A stretch of DNA of 64,000 nt from Mariniflexile jejuense. GTDB taxonomy: Bacteria > Bacteroidota > Bacteroidia > Flavobacteriales > Flavobacteriaceae. The stretch lies in NCBI RefSeq assembly GCF_042675665.1, contig NZ_JBHTJI010000042.1, positions 186,001-250,000 of the forward strand, in the 5' to 3' direction. Position 1 is the stretch's first letter; each line of letters starts with the position of its first letter. Both the position numbers and the translations under genes were made by a program. The notes beneath the pieces were generated by a model. It was given only the letters and a program-made list of their open reading frames with translations, was not told where the DNA came from and did not search any database. Of the stretch, positions 54,457-64,000 are shown piece by piece.

Positions 54457-55650
54457 ATGAATGTAGCTAAACCAACCCGAATAGAATCCATAGATATTTT
54501 AAGAGGTATTGTTATGGTAATAATGGCTTTGGACCATGTTAGAGATTATTTTCACATTTATGCTTGGACAGACAACCCATTGAATTTACAAACAACCACT
54601 CCAGCACTTTATTTCACGCGTTATATTACCCATTTCTGCGCGCCAACATTTGTTTTTCTTTCTGGCGTTTCTATTTATTTACAAAGCTTACGAAAAACGA
54701 AACCCGAATTAAGTACTTTTTTAATGAAACGTGGTTTATGGCTTATTTTTATTGAATTAACCATCGTTTCTTTTGCGTGGTCATTCAATCCTAACTTCGA
54801 GCGTTTTCCACTTGGTGTAATTTGGGCAATTGGTATTAGCATGTTTTTACTAGGTTTTCTTATTCGATTACCTTATAAAATAATTTTAGGATTAGGATTG
54901 CTAATTGTTTTCGGGCATAATTTGTTAGATTATATTGAAGCTTCAAATGGATTTAAAGGTGGTTTTTGGATGGATTTATTGCATAGTAGTAGATGGTCGT
55001 CTTATCAAATTATTGGAGATTACAACCTAATAATAGCATATCCATTTCTACCATGGTTGGGCTTAATGCTAATGGGTTATTGCATTGGAAAACTATTTGC
55101 ACCACAATTTGATAGTTACAAAAGGAAGAAACTTTTAACCCAAATGGGAATTGGTTTGCTTATTTTATTCGTCATTTTAAGAAGCTTCAACATTTATGGA
55201 GATCCTGAACCATGGTCGCAACAACAAAACGGATTATATACTTTCTTTTCTTTTATTAATATTTATAAATACCCGCCATCTCTCCTGTATATGTGTGTAA
55301 CAATTGGCTGTGTGTTATTATTATTGCCTCTTTTTGAAAATTTGAAAAATAGATTCACCAAAATTATGATAGTTTTTGGTCGTACTGCTTTCTTTTATTA
55401 CATCTTGCATTTATACCTAATACACATTTTGGCAATGATTAGTTTTTATATTCATGGGCATACTTTGGCTGAAATTGCTGAAGGTGAAAGTATTTTTAGA
55501 TGGAAATTTGTAGTACCTGGTGAAGGTTTTGACTTATTTGGAGTTTATGCTGTTTGGATTTTTGTAATTATTTGTTTGTATCCAATTTGCAAATGGTATG
55601 ACACCTATAAAACCAAACATAAAGAAAAATGGTGGTTAAGTTATTTGTAA
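54457..55650 (+). CDS. DUF1624 / heparan-glucosaminide acetyltransferase-like membrane protein
   Basis: A 397-aa integral membrane protein with about ten segments. The N-terminus RIESIDILRGIVMVIMALDH followed by VRDYF is the family signature of DUF1624, related to human HGSNAT and acyltransferase-3-like proteins. His residues in ITHFCAPTFVF and LHLYLIHIL could serve in acetyl transfer. Substrate unknown. It converges on the DinB-like gene with 3 nt between stops and no visible terminator. Confidence 0.83.
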   Translation: MNVAKPTRIESIDILRGIVMVIMALDHVRDYFHIYAWTDNPLNLQTTTPALYFTRYITHFCAPTFVFLSGVSIYLQSLRKTKPELSTFLMKRGLWLIFIELTIVSFAWSFNPNFERFPLGVIWAIGISMFLLGFLIRLPYKIILGLGLLIVFGHNLLDYIEASNGFKGGFWMDLLHSSRWSSYQIIGDYNLIIAYPFLPWLGLMLMGYCIGKLFAPQFDSYKRKKLLTQMGIGLLILFVILRSFNIYGDPEPWSQQQNGLYTFFSFINIYKYPPSLLYMCVTIGCVLLLLPLFENLKNRFTKIMIVFGRTAFFYYILHLYLIHILAMISFYIHGHTLAEIAEGESIFRWKFVVPGEGFDLFGVYAVWIFVIICLYPICKWYDTYKTKHKEKWWLSYL

Positions 55651-55653
55651 AAG

Positions 55654-56208
55654 TTATTGCTTAACCTTTCCGCTAAACAAATTTACTTTAGAATTAAATG
55701 GGTTTCCAGATGCACGGCGCAACAAAACCACCTGTCCGCAATGCCACAAAGTATCGGAAATTGGACCATTTATAATATTCCAAAAAGGTACTTCTGAATC
55801 TTCTAATTTATAAGCTTCAGAAGTATTTATTAAAGTTTCAGAAACTAACTTAAAATTCCATAACGTTTGTTTTCGCATAGATTCAAAATCAAGTTTTTCT
55901 TTATTAGCATCTTTATTATTTGTTAAAACACTATTTCTAATAAACTTAGATAAATTATAAATATGCTCAATAGTCTCAATTGTTTCTCTACCTGTTTCAC
56001 TTGGTTTGTAATTCAAATCGTCTTTTCGCAATCCTTCTGTTGCCCAATAATAGCGAAAACCTAAACCATCAACCATTCTAGCAGTTACAGAATTTGCTGT
56101 GTAAGTTTCATTATAATCGGGTATTTCATAGTATGGCAATACTTCATCTGCTTGAGCTTTCATAATAACAGAATTAAATAACATAAAAATTAATACCAAG
56201 TACTTCAT
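55654..56208 (-). CDS. Secreted DinB-like protein
   Basis: A 184-aa protein with the ATG at 56208 and a signal peptide (KYLVLIFMLFNSVIMKAQ). The helical core resembles the DinB/YfiT four-helix bundle: RYYWATEGLRKDDLNYKPSE, ETIEHIYNLSKFIR, and a C-terminal LWHCGQVVLLRRASGNP, where the His could be one metal ligand. DinB-like proteins bind metal and may act as thiol transferases; export is unusual for the family. It lies 28 nt after the peptidase gene on the same strand, so the two are probably co-expressed. Confidence 0.65.
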   Translation of the reverse strand: MKYLVLIFMLFNSVIMKAQADEVLPYYEIPDYNETYTANSVTARMVDGLGFRYYWATEGLRKDDLNYKPSETGRETIETIEHIYNLSKFIRNSVLTNNKDANKEKLDFESMRKQTLWNFKLVSETLINTSEAYKLEDSEVPFWNIINGPISDTLWHCGQVVLLRRASGNPFNSKVNLFSGKVKQ

Positions 56209-56236
56209 TATTAGTGGTTTATTGTTAAAATATAAA

Positions 56237-57613
56237 TTATTTAATTCCGTATTTATCAAACAAATACACCAAAGCTGTCATTGTTGCAGCACCAAGCTCT
56301 AATTCGCGTTTATTAACAGCATCAAACGTGTCATTACTAGCGTGATGATGGTCGAAATAGCGTTGTGAATCTGGGCGTAAGCCTGCTAAAACATTTTTTT
56401 CTGATTTAAGCGGACCAACATCTGCACCACTTCCACCCTTCTCAAAATAGTGAATTAAATAGGGTTTAAATAGTTGTTGCCAACTTAACACCTGATTAAA
56501 ATTTGCATCATTACAATCGAAACTAAAACCTCGAGGTGTAAAACCACCAGCATCACTTTCTAAGGCAAATACGTGGTTTTCATTTTTTTGTTTGGCTTCT
56601 TCGGCATATTTATTACCACCACGTAATCCGTTTTCTTCGTTCATAAATAAAACCACGCGAATACTACGTTTAGGCTTAATACCACTTTCTTTTAAAAGTC
56701 TTAGTACTTCCATTGATTGTACAACGCCTGCGCCATCGTCATGCGAGCCATCACCCAAATCCCAAGAATCTAAATGACCGCCAACAACCATGTATTGATT
56801 AGGAAATTCGCTACCAGTTATTTCGCCAATAACGTTATATGATTGTACATCTGCAAGTTGCTTACAGTTTTGTTTAAAATAAAGCTTTATATTTTTATCA
56901 AGTTCTAACATGGTACTTAATACTTCGGCATCTTTAGTACTAATGGCTGCTGCTGGAATTCGCTTTTCAACAGGAATATCATCATAAGTCATGCTTCCTG
57001 TATGTGGTAAATCGTCTAATCGCAAATTCATAGACCTTACAATAATACCTACTGCACCATATTTTGAAGCTTCAACAGCGCCTTTGTACCGCTGATTTAC
57101 GCAACCGCCGTAAGCATCAAACGTGCTAATTAAATCGGCTTGCATAGGGCGATTGTAAAACACAATTTTACCTTCAATAGTTTCTTTTCCTAAAGTTGCT
57201 AATTCTTCAAAATTATTAACCTCAACAATTTTTGCTTTTATACCTAATGCTGGTGTTGCAACCGAACCACCTAAGGCACAAATGTTTACGGTATTCGTTT
57301 TACCAGGTATTGTTTCAATATAAGCATATTCTTTTGCGCCTCGAACCCAACGTGGAACCATAACGGGTTGTAACCAAACTTTATCTAAACCCAGTTTTTC
57401 TAATTCTTCTTTTGTATAGGTTATGGCTCTTTCTGCACCTAATGATCCTGATAAACGACTCCCAATTTGGTTTGATAAATGGTTTAACCAATCGTAACTT
57501 TTACCATTTGTTAACGATGTATTGTATATTTTTTTTATGGTAGCTTCATCGGTTTGAGCTTTTAAATTTGTGAAAATTATTAAACAGATTATTAGTGCAA
57601 AGGTTCTTATCAT
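56237..57613 (-). CDS. Secreted M28-family aminopeptidase
   Basis: A 458-aa exported zinc peptidase. The ATG at 57613 opens a signal peptide (IRTFALIICLIIFTNLKAQ). A PA-type insert lies around 130-260. The catalytic M28 domain has MVVGGHLDSWDLGDGSHDDG (metal His and bridging Asp), VLFMNEENGLRGG (catalytic Glu), ALESDAGGF and DHHHASNDTFD (last metal His). Relatives are carboxypeptidase Q-like dipeptidases. It probably breaks down peptides in the periplasm. Second on the strand is the DinB-like gene. Confidence 0.9.
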   Translation of the reverse strand: MIRTFALIICLIIFTNLKAQTDEATIKKIYNTSLTNGKSYDWLNHLSNQIGSRLSGSLGAERAITYTKEELEKLGLDKVWLQPVMVPRWVRGAKEYAYIETIPGKTNTVNICALGGSVATPALGIKAKIVEVNNFEELATLGKETIEGKIVFYNRPMQADLISTFDAYGGCVNQRYKGAVEASKYGAVGIIVRSMNLRLDDLPHTGSMTYDDIPVEKRIPAAAISTKDAEVLSTMLELDKNIKLYFKQNCKQLADVQSYNVIGEITGSEFPNQYMVVGGHLDSWDLGDGSHDDGAGVVQSMEVLRLLKESGIKPKRSIRVVLFMNEENGLRGGNKYAEEAKQKNENHVFALESDAGGFTPRGFSFDCNDANFNQVLSWQQLFKPYLIHYFEKGGSGADVGPLKSEKNVLAGLRPDSQRYFDHHHASNDTFDAVNKRELELGAATMTALVYLFDKYGIK

Positions 57614-57700
57614 AGCTTTAAAATTCAAAAGTTTAAAAATAGTATTTATTAAAAGCTACTAGTCTAAAAGAAATCATAAAAAAATTTAAACTTTCAAAAA

Positions 57701-58567
57701 TTATTCGCTTTCTAATTCTTTTTTATACAATTCAATATTTGCTTTAATGGCATCATCCAATTCTGGTTCTTGTATATCGGTATATTTAGATAAGGTATCA
57801 TACATAATTTTAGCAACTATATATCGGGCAGTATCTTTATCATCTGCTGGAATAATGTGCCAAGGCGCATAAGGTTTTGAGGTTCTATTTATAGCATCTT
57901 CATAGCAGAATTGGTAGTTATCCCAAAGTTTTCGCTCTTTTAAATCGCCTGCTGAAAATTTCCAATTTTTTTCCTGCTTTTCTAAACGACGAAGTAATCT
58001 GCTTTTTTGTTCTTCTTTTGAAAGGTTTAAAAAGAATTTGAAAATAATAGTTCCATTTTCTGCAACATGCTTTTCAAAATTATTTATTTGTTCAAAACGT
58101 GTATCCCAAAAAGCATCATTTATATCATCAACCGAATTAATAGTTGGTATATTTTCACCTAAAATATAATTTGGATGTACACGCGTAACCAATACATTTT
58201 CATAATGCGTTCTATTAAAAACCGCAAACTTGCCTCGCTCAGGAAGCGCAATATAATGTCGCCATAAATAATCATGACTAAGTTCAAGCTCTGTTGGTAC
58301 TTTAAAACTATGCACTACAACGCCTCTTACATTAAACTCCTTAAAAACTTCTCTAATTAAACTATCTTTTCCTGAAGTATCCATACCTTGTAAACACACT
58401 AAAACCGAATATTTATCATGTGCATACATGGTATCTTGAAGTTTACCTAAATCTTTACGTAAATCTTCTAATTTCCTATCTGCTTTTTTTATTACAACTT
58501 TAGTTTTGGTGTTTTTTAATGAAATTGATGTTGTTACTTTATATTTCTCGATTAAATTATCTTCCAT
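57701..58567 (-). CDS. Polyphosphate kinase 2 family protein
   Basis: A 288-aa P-loop kinase. Walker A is CLQGMDTSGKDS, Walker B region is FAVFNRTHYENVLVTRVHP, and the lid is SRLLRRLEKQEKNWKFS. FNRTHYEnVLVTRVH is, from memory, the class III PPK2 pattern, whose studied members phosphorylate both AMP and ADP with polyphosphate. The N-terminal ~45 residues are basic. It is a single gene, divergent from the coiled-coil secreted gene. Confidence 0.9.
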   Translation of the reverse strand: MEDNLIEKYKVTTSISLKNTKTKVVIKKADRKLEDLRKDLGKLQDTMYAHDKYSVLVCLQGMDTSGKDSLIREVFKEFNVRGVVVHSFKVPTELELSHDYLWRHYIALPERGKFAVFNRTHYENVLVTRVHPNYILGENIPTINSVDDINDAFWDTRFEQINNFEKHVAENGTIIFKFFLNLSKEEQKSRLLRRLEKQEKNWKFSAGDLKERKLWDNYQFCYEDAINRTSKPYAPWHIIPADDKDTARYIVAKIMYDTLSKYTDIQEPELDDAIKANIELYKKELESE

Positions 58568-58697
58568 GTGCTGTATTTTGTTTTGCTAATTATATCCTAT
58601 AAATATAGTAAATCCAATAATTTCGACGAACTACACAGCTATGTTTTATGTTTTTGATACTTTAGCCCAACCTATTTATGATTTAACCCTAACCTAT

Positions 58698-59438
58698 ATG
58701 AAACACTTTTACCTATTTTTTGTTTTAATTACCTCATTATCAATTAACGGACAAACCGATTGTGATAACGCCAATTATTACCTTGTAAGTGCTTATTCGC
58801 ATGTAAAAACATCCTATGATGCCAATAATATTAGTCATTTAAAATATTCTGCAAACCGCTCGGTTGAATCGTTGAAACTTTCTAAAAAAACCCTAGCCAA
58901 CTGTAATTGTGAAAAAGCTCTAGAACTTGCTAACAAAGCTATTGTATTATTAAGTAAAGTTGAAGCTGCTGAAACCTATGAAGATGGCAGATATTTTGTG
59001 AAACAAGGTAGAGATATTTGTAAAGAAAGTGTTATTGAAATTGACAGATGTGCAACAACTACATATACTATTGAAACAACAACTACCTCGCAAACATTAA
59101 GTGATTTAGAAAAAGAACAACTAAAACTAAAGCAACAACAAGAAGTGTTAAAACTTAAAGAAGCTGAAATAAAAATGAAATTGGCTGAACAAAACGAAAA
59201 AGAAGTTTTGCTAAAAAAAGAACAATTAATTTTGAATTACAAAACACTTATAGCTTCAAATATTAAAACCTACAATGAAACTTTAAAAAGCTGTGGCTGT
59301 AACCATAAAACCATTTCTAACAATGATACTTTAGAAAATACTTCAAACAAAAGTTTGGACGATATTAAATTGTTTTATGTAACAAACTTAAAAACCTTGG
59401 CTTCAAATTATTTGGCAGAATTGAATAATTGTAATTAA
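58698..59438 (+). CDS. Secreted coiled-coil protein of unknown function
   Basis: A 246-aa protein. The ATG at 58698 opens a signal peptide (LFFVLITSLSINGQTDC); upstream in-frame codons fit nothing. The first part is helical with CNCEKALELANKAIVLLS. A clear coiled coil rich in Lys, Glu, Leu and Gln follows at about 145-195 (LEKEQLKLKQQQEVLKLKEA). Paired Cys residues occur at CNC, CGC and the ends, so disulfides are likely. Its last 4 nt overlap the convergent DUF2264 gene. No family recognised. Confidence 0.7.
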   Translation: MKHFYLFFVLITSLSINGQTDCDNANYYLVSAYSHVKTSYDANNISHLKYSANRSVESLKLSKKTLANCNCEKALELANKAIVLLSKVEAAETYEDGRYFVKQGRDICKESVIEIDRCATTTYTIETTTTSQTLSDLEKEQLKLKQQQEVLKLKEAEIKMKLAEQNEKEVLLKKEQLILNYKTLIASNIKTYNETLKSCGCNHKTISNNDTLENTSNKSLDDIKLFYVTNLKTLASNYLAELNNCN

Positions 59439-61432
59439 TAATTAATTTGTTTTTGTTCTCCATTAGTCATATTTACACTAATGGTATTAGCATCCTTACT
59501 AACGTTTATATTTCGTATTGGCATTAACTCTTTGTTGGTAAAAACATCTCCAGATTTTTTCCAAAGCATTAAAGTTGCATAAATTTTATTTGAACTTTTA
59601 TTAGAAACAACATTAATTACTTTGCTCGATTCACTTTCAGGGTGAAGTCCTTTAGTTGAAATTACCTCTGTTGCTTCCCAACCCAAAAGTGGTATCATGG
59701 CTAATTGGTATTTACCGTTATCAATAATTGTAACTTCAAACCCTTTAACTTTTTTGGTTACTGCTTTTATTTCACTACCTAATTGAGGTAATGCATAATG
59801 CCCTAAACGCATTGCTATTGGCTTGTTACTATCATTAGTATCAACTCTTAAAATTCCATTTGCTAAAGGCACATCAGCTAAACGAAATTTGATAGTTTCG
59901 TCGGTTTCTAAAACCACATCTCTATAATAAACACCAGCTTCAAACTTTTTAAAAGTATATAAACGAAAGGCTTCCCAATTAAGTTGATTGTTTTTAATAA
60001 CGTAATTCATAGCTACTTCACCATCATCACCATCAGCTTGCCAAGGAAATGCGCTATTGTATGATAACCGATTATAGTTTTCTGTAGAACGAAATTTTTG
60101 CCAATCGTCTTTTACTTTTTCATGACACCAAGCTCTAATTTCCGATGCGCCAATATTGGGATAGTTGGTTATTAAAATTTCTGAAGCTTTTTGATACTTA
60201 TTATAAACTTCATCCTTTTTAAATTCAGTTTCCCAAGCACCGTTATTTTCTGTAGCTTTCCAAAACAGATTTTCGTCTGGAATTAACAATCCTAAAAATG
60301 CTTTTCCCATCCAATACACACTTCCTCTGCAACTATAATTTTGAACAGCTGGCTCAAAAGCACCATAAAAACCTAAAGTTGGCACCTTATCATTCATAAA
60401 ATCTGGATGTGTAAAAAACTGTTTGATAACTCCTGAAGAAATACGGCGCATCCAACCATAATTTATGTTTTCATTAGGATTTAACCCCATAAGTGGAAAC
60501 GGAATAATAGCCCCAATTCTGTAACTTATGCTTCTACCATACATAATCATTGTTCCATTTTCACTAAACAAATAGGGATAATTAGTTTTTAAATCGTTAA
60601 AATTATTTTTGAATTTTAAGGCAATTTCAGGATAGTATTTATTTCCAAAGTATTCAGACCATATTGCACCATACATTTGAAATGCCCACATGCTGTAATA
60701 ATCGTAAGCAGGACTGTCGTTATACCACCCTTGTCCGCGATAGTGTGTTAATGATTTTTCTAAATACTCTACTAATAATTTTTCATTAACAACATAACCC
60801 TGTTCCTTAAAAAAACTAAGCACAAAAATGTTAAAAAATTTCCAGTTAGAATCTACCGTTGGACCATCGCCGTAACTAAGCATTGTATTTGCTAAAGCAT
60901 CTTTTTGATGTTGCGGTAGCGGATTCCATAGAACTTCAGGATTAATAAGCATTGAAACAGCTAATGCACCAAACTCAACTAAATTTTGACTTGGACCACC
61001 ATTTTTTGCTCTTGGTATAATGTAGGATTCACTTGAAAAATCTACCAATTTTGTTATTTGGTATCTATAATAATCGGCTACTTTTATATTGTTTATTATT
61101 AAGTTAGGATTATCCTTTAATAATGGCGCAGCTACAAACAAAGTTCTACATAAGCCTTCTAATTTTTCGGTGGGAATTTGACTTTCTTTTTGCGGATAAC
61201 TTTTACCAGATTGTTTAGGGAATTTCATCGGGTCATCCAACGTATGTATATAGCTAAAAGCACCTTCTAGTAAATACATAGCTGCATCGCGCCAATGTTG
61301 TTTGGTCATGCCTGTATAAGGACTTACTTTATAATCTGGATTAACTATTTGAAAAACTTTTGAACCTTCATTTTGAGACCAAACACTTAATGACAAAAAG
61401 CTACAAAGTAAAACAACTAATAATCTGCACAT
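59435..61432 (-). CDS. DUF2264 family secreted protein (putative glycoside hydrolase)
   Basis: A 665-aa exported protein. The ATG at 61432 opens a signal peptide (RLLVVLLCSFLSLSVWSQ). The ~365-residue DUF2264 (alpha/alpha barrel-like) domain has TGMTKQHWRDAAMYLLEGAF, GWYNDSPAYDYYSMWAFQMY and SWYGRSISYR-type residues (IMYGRSISYRIGAIIPF). The last ~200 residues form a beta-sandwich. Members lie in polysaccharide-utilisation loci and some are classed as glycoside hydrolases (GH154, from memory). It follows the GH51 gene by 4 nt, so they form one operon and likely act on the same arabinose-rich glycan. Confidence 0.75.
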   Translation of the reverse strand: MCRLLVVLLCSFLSLSVWSQNEGSKVFQIVNPDYKVSPYTGMTKQHWRDAAMYLLEGAFSYIHTLDDPMKFPKQSGKSYPQKESQIPTEKLEGLCRTLFVAAPLLKDNPNLIINNIKVADYYRYQITKLVDFSSESYIIPRAKNGGPSQNLVEFGALAVSMLINPEVLWNPLPQHQKDALANTMLSYGDGPTVDSNWKFFNIFVLSFFKEQGYVVNEKLLVEYLEKSLTHYRGQGWYNDSPAYDYYSMWAFQMYGAIWSEYFGNKYYPEIALKFKNNFNDLKTNYPYLFSENGTMIMYGRSISYRIGAIIPFPLMGLNPNENINYGWMRRISSGVIKQFFTHPDFMNDKVPTLGFYGAFEPAVQNYSCRGSVYWMGKAFLGLLIPDENLFWKATENNGAWETEFKKDEVYNKYQKASEILITNYPNIGASEIRAWCHEKVKDDWQKFRSTENYNRLSYNSAFPWQADGDDGEVAMNYVIKNNQLNWEAFRLYTFKKFEAGVYYRDVVLETDETIKFRLADVPLANGILRVDTNDSNKPIAMRLGHYALPQLGSEIKAVTKKVKGFEVTIIDNGKYQLAMIPLLGWEATEVISTKGLHPESESSKVINVVSNKSSNKIYATLMLWKKSGDVFTNKELMPIRNINVSKDANTISVNMTNGEQKQINY

Positions 61433-61436
61433 TACA

Positions 61437-64000
61437 TTAATTACTTTTAAACCTGATAATTGAAAACGAATACGCTGGCATTTTATAATTAAACGCATTT
61501 GAAACTTTGATAGTTGAAGTTACAGGCTTTTGATGTTCATCATTAGGTTGTCCTTGTAAAACTGTTAACGTTGCATCTAAACCATTAGCAACAATATTAT
61601 TTAAATTGATGTTTGAATTAACCTCAACCGGAAGTACATTTACCAATTTAAGAATTAAGTCGCCCGTTTTAGAATCTTTCACTACCGATGATGCGATGCG
61701 CTGTTTTACTTTAGCATCTTGGTTTGATAATTTAATATCGCTAGACATATACGTTTCTCCATAGTTATTACCATAAAGTTGTTGCACATAATAATCAACT
61801 GTTGGAAACACTTCTGTATTATTAAAATATATGAGGTCTGGATTCCATTGTGTATGTCCATGTTTTGCTAATAAAGGTGCAAAAGAGGTCATGCTAACCA
61901 CATCGCCATTACGCTCTACCGATGCTAAATATAAAGCTTCAGCAAGTGCTGTTTGGATATTCATTCGTCGATTAGGAACATGAGCAGCATATTCACCTAA
62001 ATATACTTTAGATTTACTTCTATCATACGAATCATAAAAATCTTGATTATTTATAAACCAACCTGGAGGCTGATAATAATGTTCGTCTACCATTGGTACT
62101 TTTAATTTGGTAGCAACATCCCAACCTTCTTCATAATCGGTTCCCATGTAAAAAGGGCCAACAGTACCTATAACAGTGATTTCTGGGTATTTTTCTTTTA
62201 TTGCATTGAAAATCATAGTAAAACGTTCTTCGAAAACATCAGTTATTAAATCTTCATTACCAATACCAATATATTTTAAATTGAAAGGTTTAGGATGCCC
62301 TAACTTAGCTCTTATATTTCCCCATTTGGTGTTTACACCACCATTTGCCCATTCAATTAAATCTAAAATATCTTGAATGTAACTATCCATATCATCCATA
62401 GAAACGCCACATTGTTGACCATGACCTCCTGTTGAAGAATTTTGACAAGGCACACCTGCCGCAATAACTGGTAATGGTTCTGCATTGATATCTTCACAAA
62501 ACTGAAAATATTCAAAATAACCTAAGCCAACGGTTTGATGATAACGCCATATATTGGGCTGAGGTAAACGTTCTTCTAAATTACCAATGGTGTTTTTCCA
62601 TTTGTAAATATTATCTATACCATCGCCATGCGCTACACAACCACCTGGAAATCGTACAAATTTGGGTTTTAAGTTTGCAATGGTTTCAGCTAAATCTTTA
62701 CGCAAACCATTAGGCCTATTTTTATAGGTTTTTTGGGGAAATAACGAAATCATATCCAAAGCCAATTTACCTGTTGTATTGGGTGCAATTTCAATAATGG
62801 CATTGTTTACTGTTTGTGTTGCTTTTATAACACCTTTGTATTTACCCCATGTGTTTCCAATATTTTTCAACAATGTTTGCCCGATAATTGTCCCATTTTC
62901 ATCTTTTAACTGAATGTTTAAATGCTTAATTTCTTTGTTATATGATTTTGCAAAAAGTGAAATGTTGTAGGCTTCATCTTTTTTTATTGGAATGCCATCA
63001 AACCCTTTATTAATTAAGCCATAACCTGCTTTTTTCACATCAATTACAGCATAATTAGGGTTGTTTTTATGTATAGGAGTGTCATTATTAATAACTATAG
63101 TCATGGCTTCTGGGTTTATGTACCATGCTTTGGTGCTTGTCCAGGTAGTATCTCTATTTTTTGTATCAGACAATTTGTATTCAAAATCACGATTTTGAAT
63201 TAATTCAGCATATAAACCACCATCGGCTGCGTAATTAATATCTTCAAAAAACACACCTATCAACAAATCGCTTATGGATTTTGTGTGTTCAGGAAGTAAA
63301 GTGATGTTTGCCTCTATTGGCTTTAAATTGCTAAAACGAACTGGGTCATCGTTTAAATTTTCATCTCTTTCGCTATTATGAAACTTAACCCATTGTTCAT
63401 TCTTAATAAGTTTATCAACTAAATCCCAAGTTACTTTATGTATGATACCTTGGTACTTTTTCCCATTAATTACGACATCTTTCCGTTCATTTTTTCTATT
63501 TGATAGTAACATTTTTTCTGCCTTTGAATAGCTTTTAAAATTAGTTGTAGTCATTTTAAAAGCTTCTTTTTCAGAGCCATTACTTTTACTTATCCATGAA
63601 ATTACATAATTATTTTTAGTACTATCAAAAAACACTTCAGGTTCTAAAAAATTATTAGTGTCATCAATTTGCGGGTAAGATTGCCTTTTCCATTCATATA
63701 AATTACTAGAAGCGGCATGAGCAAACATGTTAACCTCTTCATTTAAACTCCATATACAATGCCACAAACCTTCTTTATCTTGAAATAAATAAGGCGAATA
63801 CATGCGTTTTTGAGAACCCCAACTGCCAAAATCGGAAGCTAAAAATGTATGATTATCTCCTATGGAATGCCATGTAATTTCATCGATGCTCCACGCAAAA
63901 TTCAAACCACTTTTCCCGTCGTTTGATGCGTAAGCAAACAAATAAACTTGACCCGGATTTATTGTTAAATTCGTAGCCTTTAAAAATTTAATTTGAAATA
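61437..64000 (-). CDS. GH43-like propeller plus GH51 alpha-L-arabinofuranosidase, 5' end outside
   Basis: The frame is open to the window edge: before the first start-like codon at 63941 it reads on as NLTINPGQVYLFAY, so the true start and signal peptide are outside. The visible 854 codons hold an N-terminal part resembling a GH43-type propeller (SWGSQKRMYSPYLFQDKEGL, FLEPEVFFDSTKNNYVISWI). After it come a carbohydrate-binding-like sandwich and a GH51 barrel with FVRFPGGCVAHGDG, the acid/base Glu in KYIGIGNEDL and the nucleophile Glu in KVYLGEYAAHV. It removes arabinose side chains. Operon partner: DUF2264 gene, 4 nt downstream. Confidence 0.83.
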   Translation of the reverse strand, partial: FQIKFLKATNLTINPGQVYLFAYASNDGKSGLNFAWSIDEITWHSIGDNHTFLASDFGSWGSQKRMYSPYLFQDKEGLWHCIWSLNEEVNMFAHAASSNLYEWKRQSYPQIDDTNNFLEPEVFFDSTKNNYVISWISKSNGSEKEAFKMTTTNFKSYSKAEKMLLSNRKNERKDVVINGKKYQGIIHKVTWDLVDKLIKNEQWVKFHNSERDENLNDDPVRFSNLKPIEANITLLPEHTKSISDLLIGVFFEDINYAADGGLYAELIQNRDFEYKLSDTKNRDTTWTSTKAWYINPEAMTIVINNDTPIHKNNPNYAVIDVKKAGYGLINKGFDGIPIKKDEAYNISLFAKSYNKEIKHLNIQLKDENGTIIGQTLLKNIGNTWGKYKGVIKATQTVNNAIIEIAPNTTGKLALDMISLFPQKTYKNRPNGLRKDLAETIANLKPKFVRFPGGCVAHGDGIDNIYKWKNTIGNLEERLPQPNIWRYHQTVGLGYFEYFQFCEDINAEPLPVIAAGVPCQNSSTGGHGQQCGVSMDDMDSYIQDILDLIEWANGGVNTKWGNIRAKLGHPKPFNLKYIGIGNEDLITDVFEERFTMIFNAIKEKYPEITVIGTVGPFYMGTDYEEGWDVATKLKVPMVDEHYYQPPGWFINNQDFYDSYDRSKSKVYLGEYAAHVPNRRMNIQTALAEALYLASVERNGDVVSMTSFAPLLAKHGHTQWNPDLIYFNNTEVFPTVDYYVQQLYGNNYGETYMSSDIKLSNQDAKVKQRIASSVVKDSKTGDLILKLVNVLPVEVNSNINLNNIVANGLDATLTVLQGQPNDEHQKPVTSTIKVSNAFNYKMPAYSFSIIRFKSN

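Overview
The window is about 64 kb of AT-rich DNA from a member of the Flavobacteriaceae (Bacteroidota). Several things point there: three consecutive secreted proteins with the gliding-motility/type IX secretion type B C-terminal domain, carboxypeptidase-regulatory-like plus TonB-receptor-type barrels, a MerR/B12 regulator beside a zeaxanthin-type carotenoid operon with a CrtYcd cyclase, DUF5606, a GxxExxY gene, and promoter -7 boxes of the form TAnnTTTG. Sequence alone does not settle genus or species.

Layout. 1-2.9 kb: the left edge looks like a decayed polysaccharide-utilisation region, with the 5' part of a GH2 enzyme, a small secreted carbohydrate-binding-like protein, a secreted gene cut by an IS3-type remnant, and a tRNA-3'-end-like scrap next to a 15-bp hairpin. 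3.2-11 kb: two convergent outer-membrane barrel proteins, then a PepSY-like protein, a histidine kinase and an OmpR-type regulator. 11.2-16.4 kb: tRNA-Leu(GAG), a MerR/B12-binding regulator, crtI-crtB-crtZ-crtYcd and a convergent TlpA-like thioredoxin. 16.4-20.2 kb: a lipoprotein with a duplicated domain, a Crp/Fnr regulator, and a ruvX-def-DUF5606 group. 20.5-30.2 kb: dapD, a four-gene surface-glycan group (GT4, two GT2, a WaaP-like kinase), tsaC, a GxxExxY gene bounded by inverted repeats, cca, ctaA and two proteins of unknown role. 30.2-42.3 kb: a REP-like palindrome, an ABC exporter pair, and three T9SS type B proteins, the central one of 1630 aa with 11 tandem repeats. 42.3-48.3 kb: uvrB, a TerB-like gene, a DUF1456 gene, sucC and lysA. 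48.5-55.7 kb: a LytTR response regulator with a TPR histidine kinase, then an epimerase, two double SnoaL-like proteins and a DUF1624 membrane protein. 55.6-59.4 kb: a DinB-like protein, an M28 peptidase, PPK2 and a coiled-coil secreted protein. 59.4-64 kb: a second polysaccharide-degrading pair, DUF2264 and a GH51 arabinofuranosidase that runs off the right edge.

How the parts may work together. The MerR/B12 protein probably controls the crt operon through a perfect 10-bp inverted repeat that overlaps the crtI -7 box; a half-site follows the regulator's own -7 box. LytTR-type control is suggested by direct repeats with a 21-bp period before the 1630-aa surface protein and in the gap after the LytTR/kinase pair. 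In that gap the repeats are followed by a -7-like box and two strong hairpins, the second terminator-like, ending 13 nt before the epimerase. This could be a small RNA or an attenuating leader and is the most novel-looking item here. Several gene pairs converge with 0-10 nt between stop codons or with overlapping ends (15.82, 22.55, 24.25, 29.14, 55.65 and 59.44 kb).
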